Origin: Chitinophaga horti
GTDB lineage: Bacteria; Bacteroidota; Bacteroidia; Chitinophagales; Chitinophagaceae
Length of the DNA: 64,000 bases
Direction of reading: 5' to 3'
NCBI RefSeq assembly: GCF_022867795.2
Contig: NZ_CP107006.1
Span: 310,001-374,000, forward strand
Below, piece after piece: positions 55,441-63,269 of the stretch. The position numbers were made by a program, and so were the translations under genes. Under the pieces are notes generated by a model. That model was not told where the DNA came from. It saw only the letters and a list, made by a program, of their open reading frames with translations, and did not search any database. Position 1 is the first letter of the stretch. Every line of letters starts with the position of its first letter.

Positions 55441-56472
55441 ATGGAATGGAGTATATCAAAGCTATCATGTCTGAGGCAGTGCCATCGCAAATTTTTCTTT
55501 GCGCATGAACTGGCAGATTACCATTTTACGCATCCTATTCGCCGGAAAGCCTTTGAACTGGCTCAGTCTAAGAATTTAAAAATGTGGCAGGGATCACTAA
55601 TTGACTATGCCTTTAGTGACAAATTGATCGCCATATATCAAAGAAAACAACGACCGGATTTTAACGCATTGGCAGATGAAATGTTAGATATCGCCAGGCG
55701 TCAATTTGCTTTTTCTGAACAGCAACTTTATCGTGATAAAGGCATGACCAAGAGCAAGGCCGGTGAAGCTTTTCAGGTATTAGACATTCATGAAAGTGGT
55801 GCGCCTTACACGGAATCGGACGTTGAAACCATTTACAGTACGCTACGCCAAATTATTATCCAAATCCCCGAGTACCCAAGTCCAGAGATGGGCAAATCTC
55901 TGCATGAGTATTTATCATCTTCTAACTATCTGCAGCCTAATATTAACTATTGGCATTACCAATTCGGTGAAGTACGGCTTAAACCGCAAATTGACCTTGT
56001 TCGTTACAGTGGTAAATCTATTCATGTGATCGACTGGAAAGTATCCGATAGTTATAGCAGCGACTATTCCAATCAGCTATACCTGGCAGGAATCGTTGCC
56101 TATCACAACATCAAAAAAGATGCAGAGAAAAAAGGATGGGGGCTCCCTGCTAGAGGAGATGTTTCTTTATTTGAGATTAACCTTATGAACGGAAACATAA
56201 AAGAACACGCCTTCACTAGGGAGAGCACGGCCGGTGCATTAGACCATGTGTATAGATTTCGCAATGAACAGGAACAACTTTCCTCTGACAAAAAATGGAA
56301 TGAACTGAACATAGAAGACTACGAGACCACAGACAAGCGTGAGACCTGTGTTTTCTGTAAGTTTAAGTCACTTTGCATTCATTTAATACTTAATAATAAC
56401 AGGTATGATGAGCCCGAATATTATAAACTGGTTCAAAATCACCAACTGGCAAAAACTCAGGTTTCAGTATAG
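55441..56472 (+). CDS. Cas4/RecB-type PD-(D/E)XK nuclease with C-terminal Cys cluster
   Basis: The 343-aa protein has the RecB/AddB/Cas4 nuclease layout. An N-terminal ISKLSCLRQCHRKFFF segment carries Cys14 and matches the S-x-L-x-x-C-P-x-R-F motif of this superfamily. The nuclease core has Asp185 (KPQIDLVRY), Asp198-x-Lys200 (HVIDWKV) and Gln212 (NQLYLAG). Cys303, Cys306 and Cys312 (TCVFCKFKSLC) complete a likely 4Fe-4S site with Cys14. The His usual before the core is replaced (GSLIDYAF), so activity may be altered. The Argonaute gene starts inside its 3' end (68-bp overlap). Such nucleases process DNA ends in Cas4 and AddAB; a role in guide or spacer-like DNA processing is inference. Confidence 0.85.
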   Translation: MEWSISKLSCLRQCHRKFFFAHELADYHFTHPIRRKAFELAQSKNLKMWQGSLIDYAFSDKLIAIYQRKQRPDFNALADEMLDIARRQFAFSEQQLYRDKGMTKSKAGEAFQVLDIHESGAPYTESDVETIYSTLRQIIIQIPEYPSPEMGKSLHEYLSSSNYLQPNINYWHYQFGEVRLKPQIDLVRYSGKSIHVIDWKVSDSYSSDYSNQLYLAGIVAYHNIKKDAEKKGWGLPARGDVSLFEINLMNGNIKEHAFTRESTAGALDHVYRFRNEQEQLSSDKKWNELNIEDYETTDKRETCVFCKFKSLCIHLILNNNRYDEPEYYKLVQNHQLAKTQVSV

Positions 56473-58798
56473 GTTGATAGATATTAGTGTGCAGGGAGCT
56501 GACGGTGATGCTAAATGGCAATACCGTGCATTCAACCATGCTGTAACTCATTTGGTTTACGCCACTAAAGGACCGGCGGTCGTAACAGTGCACAATGGGA
56601 AAAAGTATGTAGCAGTCAAAGCGGATGCGAAGCTGCGAGGTGAGATAATCCCTGGTAGCCCACTTAACATTACGCTTACGCCACTTGAGGGTATTTTTGA
56701 GGTTAATAACGCCAATATGGACAGCGCACAACTAGAGCTGGCTGCACGTTTTTTGGAGAGCGCCGTTGATTGGCAATTGAACCACCATCCCCAACTTTGG
56801 GACGGTGGGGCTGGTAATTTCTTAAAGAAAACCCCGATGCACCTTTCCGGTGACATCGAAACAGATATCTATCCTGGCTTTAAGTTTAGAGTGTTAGCCC
56901 AGGATAAAGACAATGTTTTTTTCTGTATCGATCTGGCGCACCGTTACGCTGATCGTAAAACGCTCGATCAAGTGTTGGCGAATCTTCCTAAAGAAAAGCA
57001 TAGCGAGTACATCGCCAATCGTAATTTCTTATACCTGAATGGGGATAATTGGTATACTGTAAAAGGAAAATCAGCCGGTGCCTCGATCAATCAACACCAA
57101 ATTAGTGTTAGGGGCAAAAACATGAGCGTGCTACGATATATCCAAGAAGAAGGCAAGTATAGCAGCGCCACCCGGAGAGTACCATTGCGTCCCCAGTGCC
57201 CCACATTTTTTCATACCAGCGGAGGTAATTCAGAGCGTGTGCTTTCAGGGGCATCTTGCTTGGCCAAACGAATTCGTTTTGCGGAAGATGAATTACATCG
57301 GCACTCCATTAATGAACCAAATAAACGTTTCACGCGTGTAGAGGCCTTTGTACAAAGCTTTTTTCAGTCGCTGGATTTTAACGGTGTTCGCCTACAAGTA
57401 GATCGAAAATCGCAGAGTAAACCTTGCTATACCTTTCCCTTGCCGGCACTCAAATACGGAAAAGGTATTATTTTGGATCCCCTACAGGCAGCCAGCAGTT
57501 ATGGTCATCCTCTGGATAATTTTCCGAAACGACGTAGGGAATTTATATATAAGCACGGCATTATCAACCAGCATGCCTTTACACCTGCCCATATTCTGCT
57601 ACCCGATACGCTTCCATTAAATTTCGGCCAAGCTGTAAAATATCATTTTGAAAAGGGAATGAAACAAATTGCATCCCATTTTCCAGGTTGTTCCCTGCAT
57701 CATTATTCAATGCGTTCTAGCCCTTATGCCCATATGGTATTTGCTGAGCTAAAGCAGTATATCGAGAAGCATAACATGAATGGTACCAGCATCCTGCTGG
57801 TGCTTCCAGAAAATAATGGAGACGGAGGGCGCTTTAACAGGGCATTCCACCAAGTTGCTAAAAAAGAATTGTTTAATGTGGTAAAGGTAAAATGTATAAG
57901 CGCAGACAAACTAAAAGGATTTCTGAAATTGGGCGCCGATGTCCGCCAGCCATTACATTATAGCGTCCCTTATAATCTTGAGCGTCCTTTTAGGTCGTAC
58001 CTGTCCAACACCTTGTTTGAGTTTTTAATTATCAATCGTAAATGGCCTTTCGCATTAGCCCAACCTCTACACAATGATATCTATATTGGTGTGGATGCCC
58101 ATGATTTCTATGCCGGCTTTTGCTTTTTCTTTGGCAATGGGGAAAAAATTGTTTTTGAAATTGATCAGGTAGCAAAGGCTGTAGGCACATACCGCAATGA
58201 AAAGATTTCTCATAGAGTAATATCAGACAAGATCAGAGATGTACTTGCACGCCATTTAAGGGTTTGTCAGGATAAGCCACGCAGCATAGTTATTCTGCGT
58301 GATGGAATTAGTTATGGGGAAGAAGAGAAGGCGCTTCAGACCGCTCTATGGGAACTGGATAACATGAACTTAATAGACAGTGCTAATGTACAAACGGGCG
58401 TAATTAATGTAGCTAAGACTTCAGCCGTTCCTATTCGGGTGGCCACCTACAATGAAAGGCAGCGCTCTCTGTATAATCCGGACTGTGGTACCTACTTGTA
58501 TCTGGAAGAAACAAACAAGCGAGATGCATTTATCTTCAATACCGGGTATCCTTACACAGTACCCGGGTCTTCGCAACCCCTACATGCGAGTTATGTTTGT
58601 GGAAACATTGATTTCAAGCAGGCGTTACAGGACATTTTTACCTTAACACAGATCACTTTCTCTTCACCTGACCGGCCAACCTCGTTGCCGCTACCGCTGA
58701 AGCTGATTGATACATTGATCCGTGATGTGGCTCATGAAAATGATCTTGCTACTACCCGTCAAAAAGAAAGCACCATTCCTCACGCCCATGTGGCCTAA
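56405..58798 (+). CDS. Prokaryotic Argonaute-type PIWI protein, apparently catalytic (DEDD)
   Basis: Argonaute proteins use short nucleic-acid guides to find and cut complementary strands. In this 797-aa protein the C-terminal third is a PIWI domain. Visible are YIGVDAHD (Asp564), NEKIS (candidate glucose-finger Glu599), VILRDGISYGEE (Asp633), and the terminal LTQITFSSPDRPTSLPLPLK with Asp769 in LKLIDTLIRD. This equals the DEDX tetrad with X = Asp. A MID-like region precedes it (SILLVLPENN, then FHQVAKKELFNVVKVKCIS, about 462-499). The N-terminal half (30-340) shows no known extra domain. The start ATG 56405 lies inside the nuclease gene; GTG 56489 or TTG 56474 are alternatives. Length fits long pAgos. 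No helicase or Sir2 partner is present. Confidence 0.88.
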   Translation: MMSPNIINWFKITNWQKLRFQYRLIDISVQGADGDAKWQYRAFNHAVTHLVYATKGPAVVTVHNGKKYVAVKADAKLRGEIIPGSPLNITLTPLEGIFEVNNANMDSAQLELAARFLESAVDWQLNHHPQLWDGGAGNFLKKTPMHLSGDIETDIYPGFKFRVLAQDKDNVFFCIDLAHRYADRKTLDQVLANLPKEKHSEYIANRNFLYLNGDNWYTVKGKSAGASINQHQISVRGKNMSVLRYIQEEGKYSSATRRVPLRPQCPTFFHTSGGNSERVLSGASCLAKRIRFAEDELHRHSINEPNKRFTRVEAFVQSFFQSLDFNGVRLQVDRKSQSKPCYTFPLPALKYGKGIILDPLQAASSYGHPLDNFPKRRREFIYKHGIINQHAFTPAHILLPDTLPLNFGQAVKYHFEKGMKQIASHFPGCSLHHYSMRSSPYAHMVFAELKQYIEKHNMNGTSILLVLPENNGDGGRFNRAFHQVAKKELFNVVKVKCISADKLKGFLKLGADVRQPLHYSVPYNLERPFRSYLSNTLFEFLIINRKWPFALAQPLHNDIYIGVDAHDFYAGFCFFFGNGEKIVFEIDQVAKAVGTYRNEKISHRVISDKIRDVLARHLRVCQDKPRSIVILRDGISYGEEEKALQTALWELDNMNLIDSANVQTGVINVAKTSAVPIRVATYNERQRSLYNPDCGTYLYLEETNKRDAFIFNTGYPYTVPGSSQPLHASYVCGNIDFKQALQDIFTLTQITFSSPDRPTSLPLPLKLIDTLIRDVAHENDLATTRQKESTIPHAHVA

Positions 58799-58808
58799 AA
58801 ATTAAGTT

Positions 58809-59291
58809 ATGAGCGACTTCAGTCACCTTTATAAAAAATATAGTTCCGTTTCAAATCTTACCAAAGATTTAAACAACTCAGTGATCACACTAAAGAAGAG
58901 ATCGCTTTTGACAGACAGTAAAGTGCAAGCAGAAGGACTTAAAGTCAGCGACGAAGATACCGATAAGGCAAAAAAGTCCCTGCAATTAATCCTGTCCATG
59001 CTGGAGCAGTTTTACAACAAGCAAGATATACACAATGATTTGTATGAGCTGATGGACAACCAACTGTTTAAAAACCAAGTCTTGGAAAACGTTGAATTTA
59101 AAGACAAAATTACCAACGCCCTTAACAAGTTAAAAAAGAATACCGAACTATCTACTCAAGACCTGACCAATATTGACCAGTTTATATCAGTATTGGATAA
59201 TGAAGCATCCGTATTGTTTAAAAACTTCGAACCAGTAGAGGATGAAAGACTTTATAAAGGCCTTGTATGCGGACTTGTTACATCGGATTGA
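58809..59291 (+). CDS. Small helical/coiled-coil protein of the Argonaute operon
   Basis: I do not recognise this gene. The 160-aa product is strongly charged and helical (LTKDLNNSVITLKKRSLL, KAKKSLQLILSMLEQFYNKQ, KDKITNALNKLKKNTELS), with no Cys/His metal motif and no membrane segment. It starts 10 bp after the Argonaute stop and overlaps the metallopeptidase gene by 50 bp in another frame. It may be an adaptor, or the inhibitor or substrate of the peptidase next door, as in protease-activated defence pairs. That is inference only. Confidence 0.75.
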   Translation: MSDFSHLYKKYSSVSNLTKDLNNSVITLKKRSLLTDSKVQAEGLKVSDEDTDKAKKSLQLILSMLEQFYNKQDIHNDLYELMDNQLFKNQVLENVEFKDKITNALNKLKKNTELSTQDLTNIDQFISVLDNEASVLFKNFEPVEDERLYKGLVCGLVTSD

Positions 59292-60381
59292 TATTGTAGT
59301 AGCGGACATCAAAGGCACCAACTACCATGATGACATCAAAAACCGTTTTATTGACGAAACGGTTAAACAGTTCACTGATATCAGGGACCAGATTGTTAAT
59401 ACAGTAAAGAGTGGCGTGCTTGATCATGCTCTGTTTACAGGTAATAATCTATTTGGATTTAACGGTCTGCATAGGGATTTTAAGGCAATCCACTCTTATC
59501 GATACCTGGCCATTAAAAATTATAGAGATCCGGAAGTGTTCTTTTTTCAGCTGATTTCGAAAATCTACGCAGAACATCGTATATCAGCAATACCTCCCAT
59601 CGTGTCTACCATCAGCAACCACGATTACTATTATTGGGCAGTGCCTTATTTTGAAATAATCGCGTTGCCCTGTGGAGAAGAGTATAGCCTTTTAAATTTA
59701 CCGGACATGTATCATGAGATTGGGCATTTGCTACATTCTATGTTCCAGGGAAAAAGTTGTGAACTTTCAGGTAAAGAAATAAATCAGCATTTCGATCGTG
59801 AGCTCGTGCGTATTGTGGATGAAGGTCTCGGCGCGCATTATACCGAAAGAATCATCGAAGCTCAATATTATTGGCAGCAATCTTGGTTGGAGGAGTTTAG
59901 CTGTGACCTGGTAGGTACGTATATGACAGGCGCTGCTTATGGTTGGACTAACCTGAAATTGCTATCTACCGGACACGGTTTCAACAAGATTTATGAATCA
60001 TCTGAATCGCACCCGGCAGACGAAGCACGTATGCGACTGATTATTTTAATGTTGAATAAACTAGGCCTTCGTAAGGAAAAGGCAGAAATCGAAGCGGCCT
60101 GGCAAGTATTTCTGAATGAGACCAACCCGCAGGTTCCTAACCATTATACATTGCTTTTTCCCAATCAATTATTACAACTAGTGATCGATGAATTTTTTGC
60201 ATTCTATCAAAATGCAGACTTGGCCTCTCACCCTGAGCTAATCGCGGCAGGCCATTCCTCCGTTTCGGCTGTGTTAAACGAAGCCTGGCAACAGGCGCAA
60301 ACTAACTCTGCCAATTATTATAAGCACGAAACAGACGCGATAAACGATCTTCGGACTAGCTTTGGCTTACCTATAATATAG
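59242..60381 (+). CDS. HExxH zinc metallopeptidase of the Argonaute operon
   Basis: The 379-aa protein has a gluzincin-type active site: HEIGH at residues 158-162 (MYHEIGHLLHSMFQG) and the third-ligand region LEEFSCDLVGTYMTG (Glu217/Glu218, Asp222) about 55 residues later. A downstream SHPADEARMRL segment resembles the HP-x-R motif of M48-type enzymes. The N-terminal 60 residues are helical. There is no signal peptide or membrane span, so it acts in the cytosol. It does not fit a standard subfamily I can name. It ends the operon. Proteolytic activation or self-toxic output downstream of Argonaute is a reasonable hypothesis. Confidence 0.82.
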   Translation: MKDFIKALYADLLHRIDIVVADIKGTNYHDDIKNRFIDETVKQFTDIRDQIVNTVKSGVLDHALFTGNNLFGFNGLHRDFKAIHSYRYLAIKNYRDPEVFFFQLISKIYAEHRISAIPPIVSTISNHDYYYWAVPYFEIIALPCGEEYSLLNLPDMYHEIGHLLHSMFQGKSCELSGKEINQHFDRELVRIVDEGLGAHYTERIIEAQYYWQQSWLEEFSCDLVGTYMTGAAYGWTNLKLLSTGHGFNKIYESSESHPADEARMRLIILMLNKLGLRKEKAEIEAAWQVFLNETNPQVPNHYTLLFPNQLLQLVIDEFFAFYQNADLASHPELIAAGHSSVSAVLNEAWQQAQTNSANYYKHETDAINDLRTSFGLPII

Positions 60382-60468
60382 TCGCCGCCTGGATATTTAA
60401 CACTTTACATTTAAACTCTTAGTTTGTAAAACTGGTACTTAATATACTCAAGCACAGTTCAACAAATA

Positions 60469-60648
60469 GTGCGAAAAGGATGGTCTGGTAAACCCTTCTA
60501 CCGGCTACTGGGTAAAAGACAGTCACCCTTTGCTAACGAAATCATTCAACGCATCCAGCAGTTGTTGATCTTACTGCAGCAACTTACCCGGCAGTACTAC
60601 CAGCGCCATCTACCCTTAACCATTGCCCAGGTCTGGGTAACATTTTAG
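60469..60648 (+). pseudogene. Tyrosine recombinase remnant (N-terminal fragment)
   Basis: The frame from GTG 60469 reads KGWSGKPFYRLLGKRQSPF, then NEIIQRIQQLLILLQQLTRQ and YYQRHLPLTIAQ. It aligns closely with residues about 48-95 of the intact integrase at 61152 (KEWSGKALHWVKGQHPF, NERVQQLLTFLRELTRRYYQ). It ends abruptly in the attachment-type block (CAGGTCTGGGTAAC). The start and catalytic domain are missing. This is what remains of an older integrase, lost when the next element inserted. Confidence 0.8.
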
Positions 60649-60770
60649 TAAACAGAACCAAATGTTGTTTCTGTTGAATCGCTCAAAATCCGCTACAGGC
60701 ATCGATTGTATCGGATTTGTCTTTTTAGGGTACCATCCTGACCTCCCTTCAAAAAAGCCGTTTTGCCACT
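60627..60770 (+). repeat. Attachment-type block, copy 3
   Basis: CCCAGGTCTGGGTAACATTT, AAACAGAACCAAATGTTG, GTTGAATCGCTCAAAATCCG and the hairpin around GCTACA. It is closest in tRNA-end sequence to copy 1. The 770-bp stretch 60382-61151 otherwise holds only the integrase remnant and the untranslated region of the intact integrase, which is homologous to 53430-53746. Confidence 0.75.
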
Positions 60771-61151
60771 TGTTTTACACTTTTATCTACGGTATAAGAA
60801 CCTGTAGAAGCTGCTCACAGCCTGTATGAAATGGCTGTTTACTTGCTTGGTTGCTCCCCGTTAACACCCGCTGACGCCTGTTGTTCCCCATGGAGCTAGG
60901 CCGCAGTGCGCTCCAGTTGTAGTATCCATGTACCCCCGTTTATTTATGGGAAATCCTTTCAGGCACCACCAGTTTCAGGGTATTACCTGTTTCAAGCCCC
61001 TTTTATTTTCTACTTTTGTGGTGCATATGCCTCCCGCACCTAGCTGCTATTCCCTATCCGCACCGCACGAAGCCTCATCCTGCGATTCATTACTGGAGAT
61101 CATTGTTAACCAACCACTTTCAGGAAGTGTAGCCTTCCTGGTCACCTGCGC

Positions 61152-62240
61152 ATGAAAAGCCCGGCCTATGCCGCCGTGCACAACTGGCGGAACGTAGTCA
61201 ACAAGAGCGGACGTTATCCCATCCACCTCCGCATCACCCTTGGTACGACCAGCCGGTATTACCAGGTCGCCATTCCCCAAAAAGTCGCGCCCAAAGAATG
61301 GTCAGGCAAAGCCTTACATTGGGTAAAAGGCCAGCACCCTTTTGCTGATGAGATCAACGAACGCGTCCAGCAACTGTTGACCTTCCTGCGGGAACTTACC
61401 CGGCGCTACTACCAGCATCACCAACCCCTGGAAACCCTGCAACGTTACCAGGCGGCCCTGGGCGCACTGAACAAGTTTGACCCGGCCATTGCTTTCTATG
61501 ACCTGACGGCGGAGTTGTTTGGGCGCCTAAAGACCTACCTGCGCAACAGCCTGCACCTGAAGCCTTCTACGATCCGCGGGTACTTCAATGCGTATGTAAA
61601 AGTGGTTCGCTGGGCCAGACAGGATAACCACCTCAGCGAAACCACTGAAAGAAGCCTTTTTGAAAATGTCCGTGTGAAGATTGGGAAGAAAAAGAAAGAC
61701 CACCTGGAGCTGCAGGAAGTGATTGCCTGGAAAAACGCTGAAGGGCTGAGGGTTTACCAGCAAAAGGTCAGGGACTTTTTCCTGTTACAGATTTACACCG
61801 GCTTATACTATAATGACCTGCGGGTTCTTTTAAAGGCTGACCTTCGGTATGACCCTGAGTTTGGATATTACCTGTACAGAGATCGGTATAAAAATGACCA
61901 GTTATCGATCGTTCCACTGTGGATCTTTCCGGATGCCAAGCTATTGATCGATCAATACAGCGACATGGAGCCTGGCAGTATTTACCTACTCGATCAATCC
62001 TGGTTCATGGAAGACCAGGTGTATAAACGGCAACTCAAGGTGGTGGCTAAAAAGATAGGCTGGATAAGAAACGTCTACAATAAACTGGGGCGCCTGACAA
62101 ACACGCAGCTACTCATCCGGTATGGAGTGCCGGTGCCTGTGATGTCCCGGCTATTAGGGCATGAAAAAACTGCCAATACTGAAGTCTACTTTGATATCAA
62201 TATCAGGGAGGTCTTGAAGGGTTGCGAGGTATTGATCTAA
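61152..62240 (+). CDS. Site-specific tyrosine recombinase (island integrase)
   Basis: The 362-aa protein shows an N-terminal arm-binding part, a SAM-like core-binding domain (ELFGRLKTYLRNSLHLKPST, IRGYFNAYVKVVRWARQ) and a catalytic domain. Visible catalytic-domain features are TGLYYNDLRVLL (box I region), a Lys-containing beta hairpin, GRLTNTQLLIRYGVPVPVMSRLLGHEKT (box II) and the nucleophile Tyr in TEVYFDIN. The His of the usual HxxR is replaced by Lys (NKLGRLT), while Arg, the LGH His and Tyr are present. It belongs to the Bacteroidota phage/CTn integrase group with relaxed box I. It is located right beside the third attachment block, so it is the integrase of the outermost element. Confidence 0.85.
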   Translation: MKSPAYAAVHNWRNVVNKSGRYPIHLRITLGTTSRYYQVAIPQKVAPKEWSGKALHWVKGQHPFADEINERVQQLLTFLRELTRRYYQHHQPLETLQRYQAALGALNKFDPAIAFYDLTAELFGRLKTYLRNSLHLKPSTIRGYFNAYVKVVRWARQDNHLSETTERSLFENVRVKIGKKKKDHLELQEVIAWKNAEGLRVYQQKVRDFFLLQIYTGLYYNDLRVLLKADLRYDPEFGYYLYRDRYKNDQLSIVPLWIFPDAKLLIDQYSDMEPGSIYLLDQSWFMEDQVYKRQLKVVAKKIGWIRNVYNKLGRLTNTQLLIRYGVPVPVMSRLLGHEKTANTEVYFDINIREVLKGCEVLI

Positions 62241-62437
62241 CTAAAATAATTACCTGAGGTATTTGTTCCCTTTTAACTAACCATAACAGACAAATAGGGC
62301 GCGTATTACTACCTCCCTAAAATTGCTTGCAATTTTGTAAATTCAGGAATCAGAACGCTGCCGTTATGAAGAATTACTTGCTTCCCAGCATTGAAAATTA
62401 GTTTGAAGAAATACTACATATAGAAGGGAAATTATCG

Positions 62438-63199
62438 GTGACAGATACCTTTCTTACCATTGCTAAAGACCAGTTCAACTCTACTGATCTGAATAATAGT
62501 CTGATTATAGAAGCTATCACCAGCTATCGGGATCTTTCGCAGTTGCTGCCTAAAGAAAACCTGTACTCCCCTAACTATGTATATAGAATGAATGTCATGG
62601 ATCTTGATGAAGAAATAGCCAAGATTATTAGCCTTCATTGCTCTATGGCTATTTCTCAGGCTTATGAAGTATTTGAAAACTTCCTCTTTGATATTATTAC
62701 TGACTTTTTGTTTAGGAACTCAGAGTATATGGTAACTCTTAATTTTTTGGAAGCTAAGCTAATATTGGACAAAAAGACAATTAGAGAAATGCTAAAGAAG
62801 AAAAGCGGATCAAATAATAAGGGCCTTTTAAGAATTATCAGGAAATTATCGCTGTTTTTCAAAGCGTACGAAGAAAAGAATATTCGCCAGATTAATATTT
62901 CGCAATGGTTTGATTTATTAACGATGGTTAGACATACCGCTGTCCATAATCGCCAAAAAGTATCTCACAGATTTTTAAATTACCTAAGAGAACAGAAGGC
63001 TAATAAACTGTTTGATCGACATTTTGAAAGAAAGAGAATAGGAAGAGATGTGCATGTCTACCTACAAAAAAATATAACTATTGATATCTTAAACTGGCTC
63101 AATTCGTATGCCTTTCTTATTTTCAAAGGATTATCGGTTGATCATGGCTTATCACCGGAAGTTCCACAATACACCCCTCCGCCATTGGACACTAGGTAA
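62438..63199 (+). CDS. HEPN-like protein (putative RNase, abortive infection type)
   Basis: The 253-aa protein starts at GTG 62438, preceded by GAAGGG, a possible ribosome site. It is helical, and residues 160-175 read LTMVRHTAVHNRQKV, giving the R-x4-H motif (Arg165, His170) of HEPN ribonucleases. N-terminal helices (LHCSMAISQAYEVFENFLFDIITDF) match the HEPN four-helix bundle, of the MAE_28990/RiboL-PSP type. The last residues are Pro-rich. It lies 197 bp after the integrase in island cargo. HEPN proteins often cleave RNA as toxins. No obvious nucleotidyltransferase antitoxin lies beside it. Confidence 0.65.
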   Translation: MTDTFLTIAKDQFNSTDLNNSLIIEAITSYRDLSQLLPKENLYSPNYVYRMNVMDLDEEIAKIISLHCSMAISQAYEVFENFLFDIITDFLFRNSEYMVTLNFLEAKLILDKKTIREMLKKKSGSNNKGLLRIIRKLSLFFKAYEEKNIRQINISQWFDLLTMVRHTAVHNRQKVSHRFLNYLREQKANKLFDRHFERKRIGRDVHVYLQKNITIDILNWLNSYAFLIFKGLSVDHGLSPEVPQYTPPPLDTR

Positions 63200-63269
63200 A
63201 CAGTATGGAAATTCCCACCCTACATTGCTCAAAGAATGTTCTTATCACATTAATACGACTACTTTCGCC

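Noticed and set aside
56405..58798. PIWI-RE or short pAgo classification
   Set aside because: No DinG-type helicase or separate RE partner as in PIWI-RE, and the protein is about 800 aa with an apparent DEDD set, unlike short pAgos that lack catalytic residues.
58809..60381. 160-aa and 379-aa ORFs as one gene broken by a frameshift
   Set aside because: The second ORF begins with its own ATG and an independent amphipathic helix, the overlap is 50 bp, and other genes of the operon overlap in the same manner. It stays possible but is not favoured.
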